Positions 26,661 to 36,099 of a stretch of DNA of 64,000 nucleotides are shown here, one piece after another (the stretch's first letter is position 1; each line of letters opens with the position of its first letter). Position numbers and translations under genes: made by a program. A model generated the notes under the pieces. It had not been told where the DNA came from. It did not search any database and saw only the letters and a list, made by a program, of their open reading frames with translations. Location of the stretch: assembly GCF_001423245.1 (NCBI RefSeq), contig NZ_LMOH01000028.1, positions 62,001 through 126,000 of the forward strand, written 5' to 3'. The DNA is from Aureimonas sp. Leaf324 (lineage in GTDB: Bacteria; Pseudomonadota; Alphaproteobacteria; Rhizobiales; Rhizobiaceae).

Positions 26661-27695
26661 ATGGCGCTCGGGCGCGGACGCCGGCTGCGGCGCGAGGTCG
26701 ACTACTGGCCGGGCTTCGTGGACGCCCTGTCCACGCTGCTTCTGGCCATCATGTTCCTTCTGTCGGTCTTCGTGATCGCGCAGTTCCTGCTCAGCCGCGA
26801 CCTGTCGGGCCGCGACACCGTGCTCGACCGGCTGAACTCGCAGATCGCCGAGCTCAACCAGCTTCTGGCGCTGGAGCGCTCCAACTCGACCGATTTCCAG
26901 GACCAGATCTCGGCGCTGCAGGCCTCGCTTGCCGGTGCCGAGACCGAGCGCACGCGGCTTCAGGCGGCGCTCGACGGAAGCCGCGCGGGGGCGGGCGCTT
27001 CGGGCGCCGGGAACCAGGTCGGCGATCTCCAGGCGGCCGTGGAATCGGAGCGCCAGGTGTCGGCGCAGGCTCGCACCCAGATCGACCTCCTGAACCAGCA
27101 GCTTTCGGCGCTCCGCCAGCAGATCGCGGCGCTCGAGGACGCGCTCGGCGCCTCCGAGAGCCGCGACCGCGAAAGCCAAACCCAGATCGCCGATCTCGGC
27201 CGCCGCCTGAACGTCGCGCTCGCGCAGCGCGTGCAGGAACTGGCGCGCTACCGCTCGGACTTCTTCGGCCGCCTGCGCGAGATCCTCGCCGACCGCGACA
27301 ACATCCGCATCGTCGGCGACCGGTTCGTGTTCCAGTCCGAGGTGCTGTTCTCCTCGGGCGCCGACGTGCTGCAGCCGGCGGGGCGCGACGAGATGGAAAA
27401 GCTCGCCGAGGCCATCATCCAGCTCGACCGCGAGATCCCCTCCGACATCAACTGGATCATCCGCGTCGACGGCCATACCGACAACGTGCCGATCACCGGC
27501 GGCCGGTTCACCGACAACTGGCAGCTGTCCACCGCCCGCGCCGCCGCCGTGGTGCGCTTCCTCGTCGGCGCGGGCGTTCCGGCCAACCGCCTCGCGGCGA
27601 CTGGCTTCGGCGAGTTCCAGCCGCTGGTGGCGGGCGACACGCCGGACGCGCGTGCCCGCAACCGGCGCATCGAGCTGAAGCTCACCGAGCGATGA
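26661..27695 (+). CDS. OmpA/MotB-like peptidoglycan-binding protein
   Basis: A 344-residue protein with one N-terminal membrane helix carrying DYWPGFVDALSTLLLAIMF (residues 14-32), a segment typical of MotB-like stator proteins and containing Asp21. A long coiled coil follows (about residues 60-190). The OmpA-type domain (about 215-344) has IIRVDGHTDNVPI and NRRIELKL for peptidoglycan binding. It starts four bases after the ExbB-like stop. The pair probably forms a proton-driven complex anchored to the wall. Confidence 0.87.
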   Translation: MALGRGRRLRREVDYWPGFVDALSTLLLAIMFLLSVFVIAQFLLSRDLSGRDTVLDRLNSQIAELNQLLALERSNSTDFQDQISALQASLAGAETERTRLQAALDGSRAGAGASGAGNQVGDLQAAVESERQVSAQARTQIDLLNQQLSALRQQIAALEDALGASESRDRESQTQIADLGRRLNVALAQRVQELARYRSDFFGRLREILADRDNIRIVGDRFVFQSEVLFSSGADVLQPAGRDEMEKLAEAIIQLDREIPSDINWIIRVDGHTDNVPITGGRFTDNWQLSTARAAAVVRFLVGAGVPANRLAATGFGEFQPLVAGDTPDARARNRRIELKLTER

Positions 27696-28384
27696 CGCGC
27701 GCCGCACGGCTCCTCGATCTCGTGGAGCTTCTGCGTCGTCACCGGCGCGCAGTGGCGGGCGAGACGCTCGCCGCCGAACTCGGTATCAGTCTGAGGACGC
27801 TCTATCGCGACATCGCCGTGCTTCAGGGGCAGGGCGTGCCCGTCGAGGGCGCGGCGGGCCTCGGCTACGTCCTGCGTCCCGGCCTCACGCTTCCGCCCCT
27901 GATGTTCGACGAGGACGAGATCGACGCGCTGGTGCTCGGCCTGCGCCTCGTCACGCGGCGTCTTCCCGAGACGCTCGGTCCGGGCGCGGCCGGTGCGCTC
28001 GCCAAGATCGAGGCGGTCCTTCCTGCGAACCGTTCGGCCGAAGCGGTGCAACTCTTCGCAGGCGGCGCGGCGGCCGAGGAGTTCGCCTGCCTCGGCACGA
28101 TCCGCGAGGCGATCCGGGCGGAGGACGCGCTCGCGATCCGCTACACCGACAAGGCGGGCGTCGCATCGCAGCGCGCCGTTTGGCCGATCATCGTCGGCTT
28201 CTTCGACCAGGCGGAGGTGCTCGCCGCGTGGTGCGAGATGCGCGGCGACTTTCGCCATTTCCGCCTCGACCGGATAGCCGAAGCCGTGCCGGCCGGGCGA
28301 CGCATGGGCCGCCGCCACCGCGTGCTCCTGGCCGACTGGCGCCTGATGCGCGACGCCGAGCGCTGTGCTGCTGACATGGGCTGA
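27692..28384 (+). CDS. YafY-type HTH/WYL transcriptional regulator
   Basis: A 230-residue regulator with an N-terminal winged helix (RLLDLVELLRRHRRAVAGET, then LGISLRTLYRDIAVLQGQG) and a WYL domain (about residues 135-205). WYL proteins sense ligands or nucleic acids. The ATG overlaps the upstream stop (ATGA), so it is cotranscribed with the OmpA-like gene although the functions look unrelated. The following VOC gene is its usual neighbour in other proteobacteria. Confidence 0.88.
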   Translation: MTRAARLLDLVELLRRHRRAVAGETLAAELGISLRTLYRDIAVLQGQGVPVEGAAGLGYVLRPGLTLPPLMFDEDEIDALVLGLRLVTRRLPETLGPGAAGALAKIEAVLPANRSAEAVQLFAGGAAAEEFACLGTIREAIRAEDALAIRYTDKAGVASQRAVWPIIVGFFDQAEVLAAWCEMRGDFRHFRLDRIAEAVPAGRRMGRRHRVLLADWRLMRDAERCAADMG

Positions 28385-28432
28385 CAGGAGGACGGTTTAG
28401 GCAGGGGACGTTCAAACCGAACGGAGCCCGTC

Positions 28433-28801
28433 ATGACCCCCTACCTCCTCTTCTATGTCGAAAATCCTGCCGACTCGGCTCGGGCGATCGAAGCCCTTTT
28501 CGGCCTCGCGCCCGTCGAGCGGTCGCCGACCTTCGTCCTCTTCGTGTTGGACGGCATGCGCCTCGGCTTTTGGCGCGCCGACGGCGTGGAGCCGGCACCG
28601 CAGCCGCGCGGCGAGAACAGCGAACTGTCGATCGGCGTCGACACGCGCGAGGCGGTCGACCGCCACCATGCCGGCTGGCAGGAGAAGGGTCTTGCCGTCC
28701 TCCAGGCGCCGACCGAGATGGACTTCGGCTACACCGCCGTTGCTTCGCTGCCCGGTCCGTTCCGCCTTCGCGTGTTCCGGCCCGGCGAGATGCAGGGCTG
28801 A
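28433..28801 (+). CDS. VOC (glyoxalase/bleomycin-resistance) superfamily protein
   Basis: A 122-residue single-domain VOC protein: LLFYVENPADSARAIEALFG at the start, VLFVLDGMRLGFW, and FRLRVFRPGE at the end. The pattern is PhzC/YafY-neighbour type, and the substrate is unknown. It lies 48 bp after the YafY regulator stop and is probably controlled by it. Confidence 0.86.
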   Translation: MTPYLLFYVENPADSARAIEALFGLAPVERSPTFVLFVLDGMRLGFWRADGVEPAPQPRGENSELSIGVDTREAVDRHHAGWQEKGLAVLQAPTEMDFGYTAVASLPGPFRLRVFRPGEMQG

Positions 28802-28839
28802 AAAGGCATGACCAGGGCGTCGTCGGGCCTGGCGTGGCC

Positions 28840-30063
28840 TCAGCGACGCGCCAGTTCGTCGCGGATCAAACGGCCGAGGCGGGGGATGCCTTCCGTCACC
28901 GCGCGCTCGTCCGCGAGCGTGAAGGACAGGCGGAGCGTGTTGCGGCCGGAGCCGTCGGCGAAGAAGGCGCTGCCCGGCACGAAGGCGAGGCGCTCCTCCG
29001 CGACCGCGCGCGCGAGAAGGGCGGTCGTGTCGATGCCGTCCGGCAGCGTGACCCAGATGAACATGCCGCCCTCCGGCCGGCTCCACGCGACGCCGGCGGG
29101 CATCGCCGCTTGAAGCGCGGCGAGGATCGCGTTTCGCCGCTCGCCGTAGACACGGCGGACGGTCTCGACCTGCGCGGCGTAGCTCGTCTCGGCGACGTGC
29201 AGGATCGCCATCTGGTTGATCGAGGGGCTGTGGAGGTCGGCCGCCTGCTTCATCAGGACAAGCTTCTCCACGATGCGGCGCGGCGCGCAGATCCAGCCCA
29301 TCCGCAGGCCGGGCGCCAGGATCTTGGAGAAGGAGCCGCAATAGATGGTGCGCGCGGCGTCAAGACCGCCGGAGCGGGCGCAGTCGAGCGCGATGATCGG
29401 CGGCACCGGCTCGCCGTCGTAGCGCAGCGCCTGATAGGCGGCGTCCTCGATCACGGCGCAGTCGAGCTCACTCGCGAGATCGAGCACCCCCTCGCGCTGC
29501 GCACGGGTCAGCGTCTCGCCGGTCGGGTTTGCGAAGTCGGGCACGAGATAGGCGAACTTGACGCGGCCGCCAGCCGCGGCGGCGGCCTCTGCGTACTCGG
29601 CCGGCGTCGTGTTGCCGCCGTTCGGCTGGAGGCGCGCATAGGTCGGCTCGTAGGCGTTGAACGCCTGGAGCGCGCCGAGATAGGTCGGCCAGGTCACCAG
29701 CGCCGTGTCGGCGGGCGACAGCATCAGCTTGCCGAGATAATCGAGGCCCTGCTGCGAGCCGGAGGTGATGAAGATGTTGCCCTCGTCGCAGGGCACGCCG
29801 AGATCGGCCATGTGGGCGGCCAGCCAGCGGCGCAGCGGCAGGTAGCCCTCGCTCACCTGATACTGCAGCGCCGCGTTGGCCCCGGCGCCGCCGAGAACGT
29901 CGGCATAGGCCCGGCGGAACGCCTCGTGCGGAAACAGCGACGGGTCGGGAATGCCGCCGGCGAAGGAGATGATGTCCGGCTGGTCGAGGAGCTTCAGGAG
30001 CTCCCGGATTTCGGACGCCTTCATGCGGCTGGAGCGGGTGGCGAAGAGATCGGTCAGGGTCAT
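28840..30063 (-). CDS. PLP-dependent MocR-like/2-aminoadipate-type aminotransferase
   Basis: A 407-residue fold-type I aminotransferase. Features are IISFAGGIPDPSLFP, FITSGSQQGLDYLGK, PDFANPTGETLT and the PLP-Lys region YCGSFSKILAPGLRMGW. These match the 2-aminoadipate/valine-pyruvate/KAT II-like aminotransferases without the HTH domain of true MocR. The exact amino-donor is unknown. The ATG at 30061-30063 has a strong AGGAGGAAAG site. It is a single gene. Confidence 0.88.
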   Translation of the reverse strand: MTLTDLFATRSSRMKASEIRELLKLLDQPDIISFAGGIPDPSLFPHEAFRRAYADVLGGAGANAALQYQVSEGYLPLRRWLAAHMADLGVPCDEGNIFITSGSQQGLDYLGKLMLSPADTALVTWPTYLGALQAFNAYEPTYARLQPNGGNTTPAEYAEAAAAAGGRVKFAYLVPDFANPTGETLTRAQREGVLDLASELDCAVIEDAAYQALRYDGEPVPPIIALDCARSGGLDAARTIYCGSFSKILAPGLRMGWICAPRRIVEKLVLMKQAADLHSPSINQMAILHVAETSYAAQVETVRRVYGERRNAILAALQAAMPAGVAWSRPEGGMFIWVTLPDGIDTTALLARAVAEERLAFVPGSAFFADGSGRNTLRLSFTLADERAVTEGIPRLGRLIRDELARR

Positions 30064-30140
30064 GTCTTTCCTCCTGACCCTGCTTCACACCCGGCGAGAA
30101 AATATGTCAATAATGCTGACCTATTTTCTCGGACGGGACC

Positions 30141-31952
30141 TTATTCGGCAGCCCCGCGTAGGGCGGCTTCCGCCGCGCCGAACTGGAGGCGCGCGAGGCG
30201 GGCATAGGCGCCGCCGGCTTGGATCAGGCTGGCATGCGTTCCCTCCTCGACGATCCGCCCGGCATCCACCACGAGGATGCGGTCGGCCTTCAGGATGGTC
30301 GCGAGACGATGGGCGATCACGAGGGTCGTGCGGCCCCGCATCAGCCCGTCCAGCGCCTTCTGTACGAGGCCCTCGCTTTCGGCGTCGAGCGCCGAGGTCG
30401 CCTCGTCGAGAAGGAGGATCGGCGCGTCGCGCAGGATGGCGCGGGCGATCGCCACACGCTGGCGCTGGCCGCCCGACAGGGTGATGCCGCGCTCGCCGAC
30501 CGCCGTGTCGAAGCCGTCCGGCAGATGGCGCACGAAGGGCGTCACGAGCGCCGCCTCGGCCGCCGCCTCGATCTCGGCGCGGCTCGCCTCCGGCCGGCCG
30601 AAGGCGATGTTGGAGGCGAGCGTTCCGGCAAACACCGTCACGTCCTGCGGCACCAGCGCCATGCGACGGCGGAGCGCTTCGAGCCCGACATGGCGAATGT
30701 CGATCCCGTCGACCGTGATGCGGCCGGCCGTCGGATCGTAGAAACGCTCGAGCAGGGAGAAGATCGTCGACTTGCCGGCGCCCGACGCGCCCACCAGCGC
30801 CACGGTCTCGCCGGGGCGCACGTCGAAGGACAGGCCGCGCAGCGTCTCGCGGCCGGGGCTGGTCGGATAATGGAAGGCGACGTCCTCGAAGCGCACCGCG
30901 CCGAGCGCGCGGGCGGGAAGGGGCAGGGGGGCGGCGGGATCGGCGATCTCCGGCCGGTCCTCCAGAAGCTCCGACAGGCGCTCGGTGGCGCCCGCCGCCG
31001 CCGTCAACTCGCCCCAGACCTCCGAGAGTTGGCCGAGGCTGGAGGCGGCGAAGACGGCGTAGAGCAGGAACTGGCCGAGCGTGCCCGGCGTCATCGTGCC
31101 GCCGATCACCTGCTGCGCGCCGACCCAGAGCACGGCGACGATCGAGGCGGTGACGAGGAAGATCGCAAAGGCCGTCAGCGCGGCGCGCGCCGAAACCGAG
31201 CGGCGCGCCGCCTCGAAGGCGTCGTCGACGGCCGCATCGAACCGGCCGCGTGCCTCCCCTTCCGCGGTGAAGGCCTGGACCGCGCGCACGGAACCGATCG
31301 CCTCGCCGGCATAGGCGCTGGCGCCGGCCAGAACGTCCTGCGCGGCGCGCGAGCGGGCCCGCACCTGACGGCCGAAGGCAACGAGCGGCAGGACGATGAG
31401 CGGGATGGCGCCGAGCACGATGGCGGACAGGCCGGGGCTCGTCACCACCATCATGGCGGCCGCGCCGATGAAGAGGATCGAGTTGCGCAAGGCGAGCGAG
31501 GCGGTGGCGCCGACCGCGGACTTGATCTGCGTCGTGTCGGCGGTGAGGCGCGAGACGATCTCGCCCGACAGGTTCTTGTCGTAGAAGGCCGGCGACAGCG
31601 TCAGGACATGGGCGAACACGTCCTTGCGGAGCGCCGCGACCACCCGCTCGCCGATCGTGATGACGAAGTAGTAGCGCCCGGCACTCGCCAGCGCGAGGAC
31701 GAGCGCCAGAACGCCCAACATGCCGAAATAGGTGTTCACGAAGCCGGCGTCGGCGGAGGCGAAGCCGTGGTCCACCACGCGGCGCACGGCCAGCGGCAAG
31801 GAGAGGGTGGTGACCGAGGCGAGCGCCAGGAAGAAGAGCGCGGCGGCCACGTGGCCCTTGTGCTCCATCATGTAGGGCCACAGGCGCGCCAGCGGCTTCA
31901 GCGTGCGGCGGGACGCCCCGCTGCCGGCTTTCTCGGCGGTTCCGTTTCGCAA
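30141..31952 (-). CDS. ABC transporter, fused permease-ATPase (MsbA/ABCB type)
   Basis: A 603-residue half-transporter exporting lipid- or drug-like substrates. Six membrane helices (about residues 30-320) precede the nucleotide-binding domain: Walker [10 protein letters not shown], signature [14 protein letters not shown], Walker [13 protein letters not shown]. The TTG at 31950-31952 is chosen because AAGGGA lies eight bases upstream; the frame is open to an ATG at 32075, but that part runs back over the rpmE promoter and is not family-like. Start is therefore uncertain. Confidence 0.88.
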   Translation of the reverse strand: MRNGTAEKAGSGASRRTLKPLARLWPYMMEHKGHVAAALFFLALASVTTLSLPLAVRRVVDHGFASADAGFVNTYFGMLGVLALVLALASAGRYYFVITIGERVVAALRKDVFAHVLTLSPAFYDKNLSGEIVSRLTADTTQIKSAVGATASLALRNSILFIGAAAMMVVTSPGLSAIVLGAIPLIVLPLVAFGRQVRARSRAAQDVLAGASAYAGEAIGSVRAVQAFTAEGEARGRFDAAVDDAFEAARRSVSARAALTAFAIFLVTASIVAVLWVGAQQVIGGTMTPGTLGQFLLYAVFAASSLGQLSEVWGELTAAAGATERLSELLEDRPEIADPAAPLPLPARALGAVRFEDVAFHYPTSPGRETLRGLSFDVRPGETVALVGASGAGKSTIFSLLERFYDPTAGRITVDGIDIRHVGLEALRRRMALVPQDVTVFAGTLASNIAFGRPEASRAEIEAAAEAALVTPFVRHLPDGFDTAVGERGITLSGGQRQRVAIARAILRDAPILLLDEATSALDAESEGLVQKALDGLMRGRTTLVIAHRLATILKADRILVVDAGRIVEEGTHASLIQAGGAYARLARLQFGAAEAALRGAAE

Positions 31953-32146
31953 ATCGGCTGTCCCTTGCGACCGCCTGCGCGGCCCTTGTGCGCTATCGGG
32001 CCCTGATGTATAGGCTCGCCCTTGAATTTGAAAGCGATCGCGCTCCTCATTCCGGTCCTTGGTCGAAATGTCCACCCGGCACCCCGCCGGCGGGCCATCA
32101 CTTGGGATCTCAGTGGGTGCGAGCGCGTGAAGCTGGGAACGAAGAG

Positions 32147-32368
32147 ATGAAGCAGAACATCCACCCCGACTACCACACGATCACGGTCGTGATGACCAAC
32201 GGCACCGAGTACCAGACCCGCTCGACCTGGGGCGCCGAGGGCGACAAGCTCAACCTCGACATCGACCCGATGAGCCACCCGGCCTGGACCGGCGGCAACC
32301 AGCAGATGCTGGACCGCGGCGGCCGCGTGTCGCGCTTCAAGAAGCGCTACGAGGGCCTCGGCATCTGA
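32147..32368 (+). CDS. rpmE: 50S ribosomal protein L31
   Basis: A 73-residue L31 of the alphaproteobacterial type: [36 protein letters not shown] and [10 protein letters not shown] are diagnostic. The zinc-binding Cys set is absent, as usual in this group. It is divergent from the ABC exporter and closed by a strong terminator. Confidence 0.97.
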   Translation: MKQNIHPDYHTITVVMTNGTEYQTRSTWGAEGDKLNLDIDPMSHPAWTGGNQQMLDRGGRVSRFKKRYEGLGI

Positions 32369-32393
32369 TTGCCGACCTTTCTGCGAGTTCTCG

Positions 32394-32420
32394 AAAAACC
32401 CGGCTTCGGCCGGGTTTTTT
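32394..32420 (+). terminator. Rho-independent terminator after rpmE
   Basis: AACCCGGC, loop TTCG, GCCGGGTT followed by TTTT, 26 bp after the rpmE stop. Confidence 0.93.
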
Positions 32421-32498
32421 GTTGCCCGCAGCCCAAACGAAAAGGGCGCGCCGGACCATGATCCGACGCGCCCTCGATCTTCGCAGGAGATGGGAGCC

Positions 32499-33020
32499 TC
32501 AGACGGCGAAGGCCGTCCGCAGAAGGTGCATCTGCTCGCCCACCGGGTTGCCCGACGCTTCCGGCCGCGGCTCGCCGTAGATCTCGCGGTCGAGGATCGC
32601 GACGCGGCGCTCCAGCATCACCGCGCGCTTGACAAGGTCGCGGAACGCTTCGGGCAGCTCGTCGTAGAAGGGCGAGTCGGCGCCGCCGCCGATCCCGTCG
32701 AGCCGCACCTTGACCTTCTCGGCCTCGACCTGCGCACGCGACATGTCGCCCTGGTTGGCGGCGCGCTGCAGGAGGAGCCACGAGGCCACCTGCATCAGGC
32801 GCGTCGTCAGGCGCATGGATTCGGCGGCATAGAGCGTCGAGGCGCCGCGCGAGATGGTGCGCGCGTCGCGTCGTCCGTCGCCGTCGAGATAGGCCGCCGT
32901 CTCGTCGACCAGCGTCATGCCCTCGTCGAAGATCGGCTGGAAGTTGGAGGAGAACGCAAGCCGCTCCGCCAGCTTGATCGTCCGGGCTGAATCGCTGTGA
33001 TCGAGAACTGAGTGTGTCAT
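32499..33020 (-). CDS. rcdA: RcdA-type protease adaptor (DUF1465)
   Basis: A 173-residue soluble helical protein. In Caulobacter, RcdA (DUF1465) works with CpdR and PopA to deliver the master regulator CtrA to ClpXP. Family features here are FSSNFQPIFDEGMTLVDETA, the helix STLYAAESMRLTTRLMQVAS, and MLERRVAILDREIYG. The ATG at 33018-33020 is used; the frame stays open to 33260 over a region with no similarity. It is convergent with rpmE. Confidence 0.87.
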   Translation of the reverse strand: MTHSVLDHSDSARTIKLAERLAFSSNFQPIFDEGMTLVDETAAYLDGDGRRDARTISRGASTLYAAESMRLTTRLMQVASWLLLQRAANQGDMSRAQVEAEKVKVRLDGIGGGADSPFYDELPEAFRDLVKRAVMLERRVAILDREIYGEPRPEASGNPVGEQMHLLRTAFAV

Positions 33021-33373
33021 GCGCGGGAAAACCGATCTTGAAGCGAATCGTTGCACGCGACGCGGCGTCCGAACGCGCGTCGCTGCCCTGTTGCCGCTAG
33101 AATCCACTGCCCGGCCCCCTTCCGCAAGCCGCGCTGCCTCAGGATAGTTAACGGCCGGAAAGCATGTGGACAGTCCGCGATCGCGGCAAAAAGAGAGCCG
33201 CACGGGGCGGCTCTTGAAGTTCAACAGGGAGATTCGACAACCGGCAAGGTCGCCATCCAAAGCAATCTGGACTGCCCCGACTATGCGCCGGAATGGTGAA
33301 CGAGGCGTTAACGGGGGACAGACATTTGGTCGCCTCGCGTTAAGTGTCGTCCCGCAGCCAGGAGATCGGCCCC
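33021..33373. other. intergenic region between divergent rcdA and quinone oxidoreductase genes
   Basis: About 353 bp without a supported gene. It holds a minus-strand terminator-like hairpin (33187-33216) that no known gene explains. Two GTTAA motifs (33308-33312 and 33338-33342) are present near the oxidoreductase start. A minus-strand 11-codon open frame (33221-33256, MATLPVVESPC) ends just before the hairpin, but no ribosome site precedes it. Confidence 0.4.
33187..33216 (-). terminator. orphan Rho-independent terminator on the minus strand
   Basis: On the minus strand AGAGCCGC, loop CCCGT and GCGGCTCT are followed by CTTTTTG. It lies 167 bp upstream of rcdA and is oriented toward it. It must end a transcript starting between about 33220 and 33370, so it is either a small RNA terminator or an attenuator in the rcdA leader. 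Confidence 0.7.
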
Positions 33374-34375
33374 ATGACGACGCCCCAAGAGATGACGATC
33401 ATTGCCCTCGACGGCCACGGTGGGCCGGAGGTCCTGAAACCCCGCCGTGCCCCGGTGCCGCGCCCCGGTGCGGGCGAGGTGCTGATCGCGGTTCGGGCGG
33501 CCGGGGTCAATCGGCCGGACGTCCTCCAGCGGATGGGCGCCTACCCGCCGCCGCCCGGCGCACCGGACTGGCCGGGCCTCGAGGTCGCCGGCACGGTGGC
33601 GGCGGTCGGGCCGGGCGTGTCGCGCTGGCGCGAGGGCGACCGGGTGATGGCGCTCCTGTCCGGCGGCGGCTACGCCGAGTTCGCCCTAGCGGACGAGGGC
33701 TCAGTGCTGCCGGTTCCCGGCGGCATGGGCTTCGTCGAGGCGGCGGCGATCCCCGAGACCTTCCTCACCGTCTGGCACAACGTCTTCCAGCGCGGCGGGC
33801 TGACGTCCGGCGATACGTTTCTCGTCCATGGCGGCACGTCGGGCATCGGCACGGTGGCGATCCAGCTCGCCCACGCCTTCGGCGCCCATGTCGCGACGAC
33901 GGTCGGCAGCGACGACAAGGCTGAGGCCGCGCGGCGCCTCGGGGCCGATCGCGCGGTGAACTACCGCCGCCAGGACTTCGCGGCCGCCCTCAAGGACTGG
34001 CAGGGCGGCCGCGGCATCGACCTTACGCTCGACATGATCGGCGGCGACTACCTGCCCCGCAACATCGAGGTGGCGGCCGTCGACGGCCGCATCGTCCAGA
34101 TCGCCCATCTCAACGGGCGCAAGGGCGAGGTCGATCTCTTCGCCATCATGCGCAAGCGCCTGACGCTGACCGGCTCGACGCTGCGCGCGCGCGACAAGGC
34201 GTTCAAGGCGGCGCTCGCCGCCGAGCTCGAGGCGAAGGTCTGGCCGCTCCTGTCGGAGGGGCGCGTGAAGCCGCTGATCGACACGACCTATCCGCTGGAG
34301 AAGGCGTCCGAGGCGCATGCCCACATGGACGTCGATCACATCGGCAAGATCGTCCTCGCCGCCTCGCCCGAGTAG
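33374..34375 (+). CDS. NAD(P)H quinone oxidoreductase, zinc-independent MDR family (PIG3-like)
   Basis: A 333-residue medium-chain reductase reducing quinones or enones with NADPH. The N-terminal catalytic domain has GEVLIAVRAAGVNRPDVLQR. The Rossmann motif VHGGTSGIGTVAIQLAHAFG follows, and the end has YPLEKASEAHAHMD. No zinc-binding Cys/His set is seen, as in the quinone-reductase branch. The ATG at 33374 is preferred to one 30 bases upstream. No operon partner is apparent. Confidence 0.9.
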   Translation: MTTPQEMTIIALDGHGGPEVLKPRRAPVPRPGAGEVLIAVRAAGVNRPDVLQRMGAYPPPPGAPDWPGLEVAGTVAAVGPGVSRWREGDRVMALLSGGGYAEFALADEGSVLPVPGGMGFVEAAAIPETFLTVWHNVFQRGGLTSGDTFLVHGGTSGIGTVAIQLAHAFGAHVATTVGSDDKAEAARRLGADRAVNYRRQDFAAALKDWQGGRGIDLTLDMIGGDYLPRNIEVAAVDGRIVQIAHLNGRKGEVDLFAIMRKRLTLTGSTLRARDKAFKAALAAELEAKVWPLLSEGRVKPLIDTTYPLEKASEAHAHMDVDHIGKIVLAASPE

Positions 34376-34520
34376 GTCGGACGGAGACCGCTGGCCCCGG
34401 CGCCGCGCATCGTTCCTTGCGAAGCGCGCGGCGCATGCCTATAGTCAGCGTCGATTTCCGGAATTCGTGGCGTGACCACAGCCTGCCTGACCGGGGCCGG
34501 CCTACAGGAGACCTATATCC

Positions 34521-35225
34521 ATGGCTCAGCAGCTTCTGATGCCCAAGGCCACGGCCGTCTGGCTCGTCGACAACACGTCCCTGTCCTTCGACCAGATCGC
34601 CGAGTTCTGCACCCTGCACCCCCTGGAGGTGAAGGCGATCGCGGACGGCGAAGCGGCGCAGGGCATCAAGGGCATGGATCCGATCATCACGGGCCAGCTC
34701 ACGCGCGACGAGATCGTGCGGGCCGAGAAGGACGAGAAGTATCGCCTGAAGCTCGCGCCGCCCAAGGTGCGCGTGCCGGAAGCCAAGCGCAAGGGACCGC
34801 GCTACACGCCGGTCTCCAAGCGCCAGGACCGCCCGAACGCCATCCTCTGGCTGGTGCGCAACCATCCCGAGCTGAAGGATCCGGCGATCTCGCGGCTCGT
34901 CGGCACCACCAAGCACACGATCGAGCAGATCCGCGAGCGCACCCACTGGAACTCGGCCAACCTGCAGCCGATGGACCCGGTGACGCTCGGCCTCTGCTCG
35001 CAGATCGATCTCGACCTCGAGGTCGAGAAGGCCTCGCGCGGCATGCCACGTCCGGAAGAGGTGGCCGAGGAGGAGCGCCTGCTGTCGGCCGCGCAGACCC
35101 AGAACTACCGCTCCGGCAGCGCCCGCGAGGACGGCGAACTCGATGCTGCCGCCGTGTTCGCCAAGCTCACCTCGATGCGCCGCACCGAGCCGGAGGAGAA
35201 CGCGGAGGAGGACGAGCTGCGCTGA
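34521..35225 (+). CDS. trcR: cell-cycle transcriptional regulator TrcR (DUF1013)
   Basis: A 234-residue DUF1013 protein. In Caulobacter TrcR associates with RNA polymerase and affects the cell-cycle programme. Family blocks are KATAVWLVDNTSLSFDQIA, FCTLHPLEVKAIADGE, and RLVGTTKHTIEQIRERTHW with GLCSQIDLDLEVEKA. The DNA-binding-like helices sit at both ends of the first half. The ATG at 34521 has ACAGGAG upstream. It is a single gene with its own terminator. Confidence 0.92.
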   Translation: MAQQLLMPKATAVWLVDNTSLSFDQIAEFCTLHPLEVKAIADGEAAQGIKGMDPIITGQLTRDEIVRAEKDEKYRLKLAPPKVRVPEAKRKGPRYTPVSKRQDRPNAILWLVRNHPELKDPAISRLVGTTKHTIEQIRERTHWNSANLQPMDPVTLGLCSQIDLDLEVEKASRGMPRPEEVAEEERLLSAAQTQNYRSGSAREDGELDAAAVFAKLTSMRRTEPEENAEEDELR

Positions 35226-35252
35226 GCGCACGTCCCCTCGTTCGAGCGATGC

Positions 35253-35281
35253 GAAGGGCGGCCCGGAGCCGCCCTTTTTCG
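35253..35281 (+). terminator. Rho-independent terminator after trcR
   Basis: AAGGGCGGC, loop CCGGA, GCCGCCCTT followed by TTTC, 28 bp after the trcR stop and directly before the convergent SDR stop. Confidence 0.9.
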
Positions 35282-35283
35282 TG

Positions 35284-36099
35284 TCAGCCGTTGCCCTTGA
35301 AGCCGGGGTAAAGCGCCATGCCGCCGTCGACGAACAGCGTCTGCCCGGTGATGTAGTCCGCGGCATCGGAGGCGAGGAACGCGACCACGCGTCCGACATC
35401 CTCGGGATCGCCGACGCGCCCGTAGGGAATGAGCTTCAGCATCGCGTCCATGCCGCCCGCCTTCTCGCGCTCCGACTGGTTGATCGCGGTGGCGACGGCG
35501 CCGGGCGCGACCGCGTTGACGCGGATGCCCTCGGAGGCGACCTCCTGGGCGACCGATTCCATCAGGAGCTTCAGCCCGCCCTTGGAGGCCGCGTAGTTGA
35601 CGTGGAAGGCCCAGGGAATGCGCTGGTGCACGGAGGAATCGAAGATCAGCTTGCCCAGCGCGCGGCTGACCTCCGGGCGGCGTCCCTTGGCGCGGAACCG
35701 GCGCACCGCCTCGCGCGCCATCAGGAAGCCCCCGGTGAGATTGGTGCTGATCACCGCGTTCCAGTCGTCGAGCGTCATGTCGGTGAGGGCGGCGTCCTTC
35801 TGGCGCCCGGCGTTGGACACGGCGATGTCGACCGGTCCGAGCTGGCGCTCCGCCTCGTCGAATAGGCGCGCGACATCGGCCTCCGCGCTGACATCGCCCT
35901 GAACGGGGATCGCGCGCCGCCCGAGCGCCTCGATCAGCGCGACGGTCTCCTCGGCGCCCTCGCGCGAGCCGCGGTAGTTCACCGCGACGTCTGCGCCCGC
36001 GCGCGCGAGCTCGACCGCGCAGGCGCGGCCGATGCCCGCTGAGGCGCCCGTGACGACGGCCACCTGGCCGGCGAGCGAAAGAAGGTCAGAAGATGCCAT
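35284..36099 (-). CDS. SDR-family oxidoreductase (glucose 1-dehydrogenase-like)
   Basis: A 271-residue classical short-chain dehydrogenase. It has the cofactor motif VTGASAGIGRACA, the NAG block (AVSNAGRQKDAAL), the catalytic YAASKGG with Tyr and Lys, and the C-terminal GQTLFVDGGMALYPG ending typical of glucose 1-dehydrogenases. The reaction is most likely oxidation of glucose or a related sugar/alcohol with NAD(P). Its start overlaps the GH15 stop by 14 bases, so the two are translationally coupled. Confidence 0.88.
   Translation of the reverse strand: MASSDLLSLAGQVAVVTGASAGIGRACAVELARAGADVAVNYRGSREGAEETVALIEALGRRAIPVQGDVSAEADVARLFDEAERQLGPVDIAVSNAGRQKDAALTDMTLDDWNAVISTNLTGGFLMAREAVRRFRAKGRRPEVSRALGKLIFDSSVHQRIPWAFHVNYAASKGGLKLLMESVAQEVASEGIRVNAVAPGAVATAINQSEREKAGGMDAMLKLIPYGRVGDPEDVGRVVAFLASDAADYITGQTLFVDGGMALYPGFKGNG

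Noticed and set aside
23159-26662. A minus-strand open frame of over 1100 codons opposite the ThiE-like, Sel1, IMPase and ExbB-like genes
   Set aside because: It is an antisense shadow of four well-supported genes in high-GC DNA. It has no family motifs, and its Arg/Ala/Gly/Asp-rich composition is typical of such artefacts.
28840-30063. A full MocR regulator (HTH plus aminotransferase)
   Set aside because: The protein begins directly with the aminotransferase fold; no N-terminal winged helix is present, so it is an enzyme rather than a MocR regulator.
33221-33256. An 11-codon minus-strand leader peptide (MATLPVVESPC)
   Set aside because: No Shine-Dalgarno sequence precedes it and no amino-acid run suggests attenuation; kept only as a side note to the orphan terminator.
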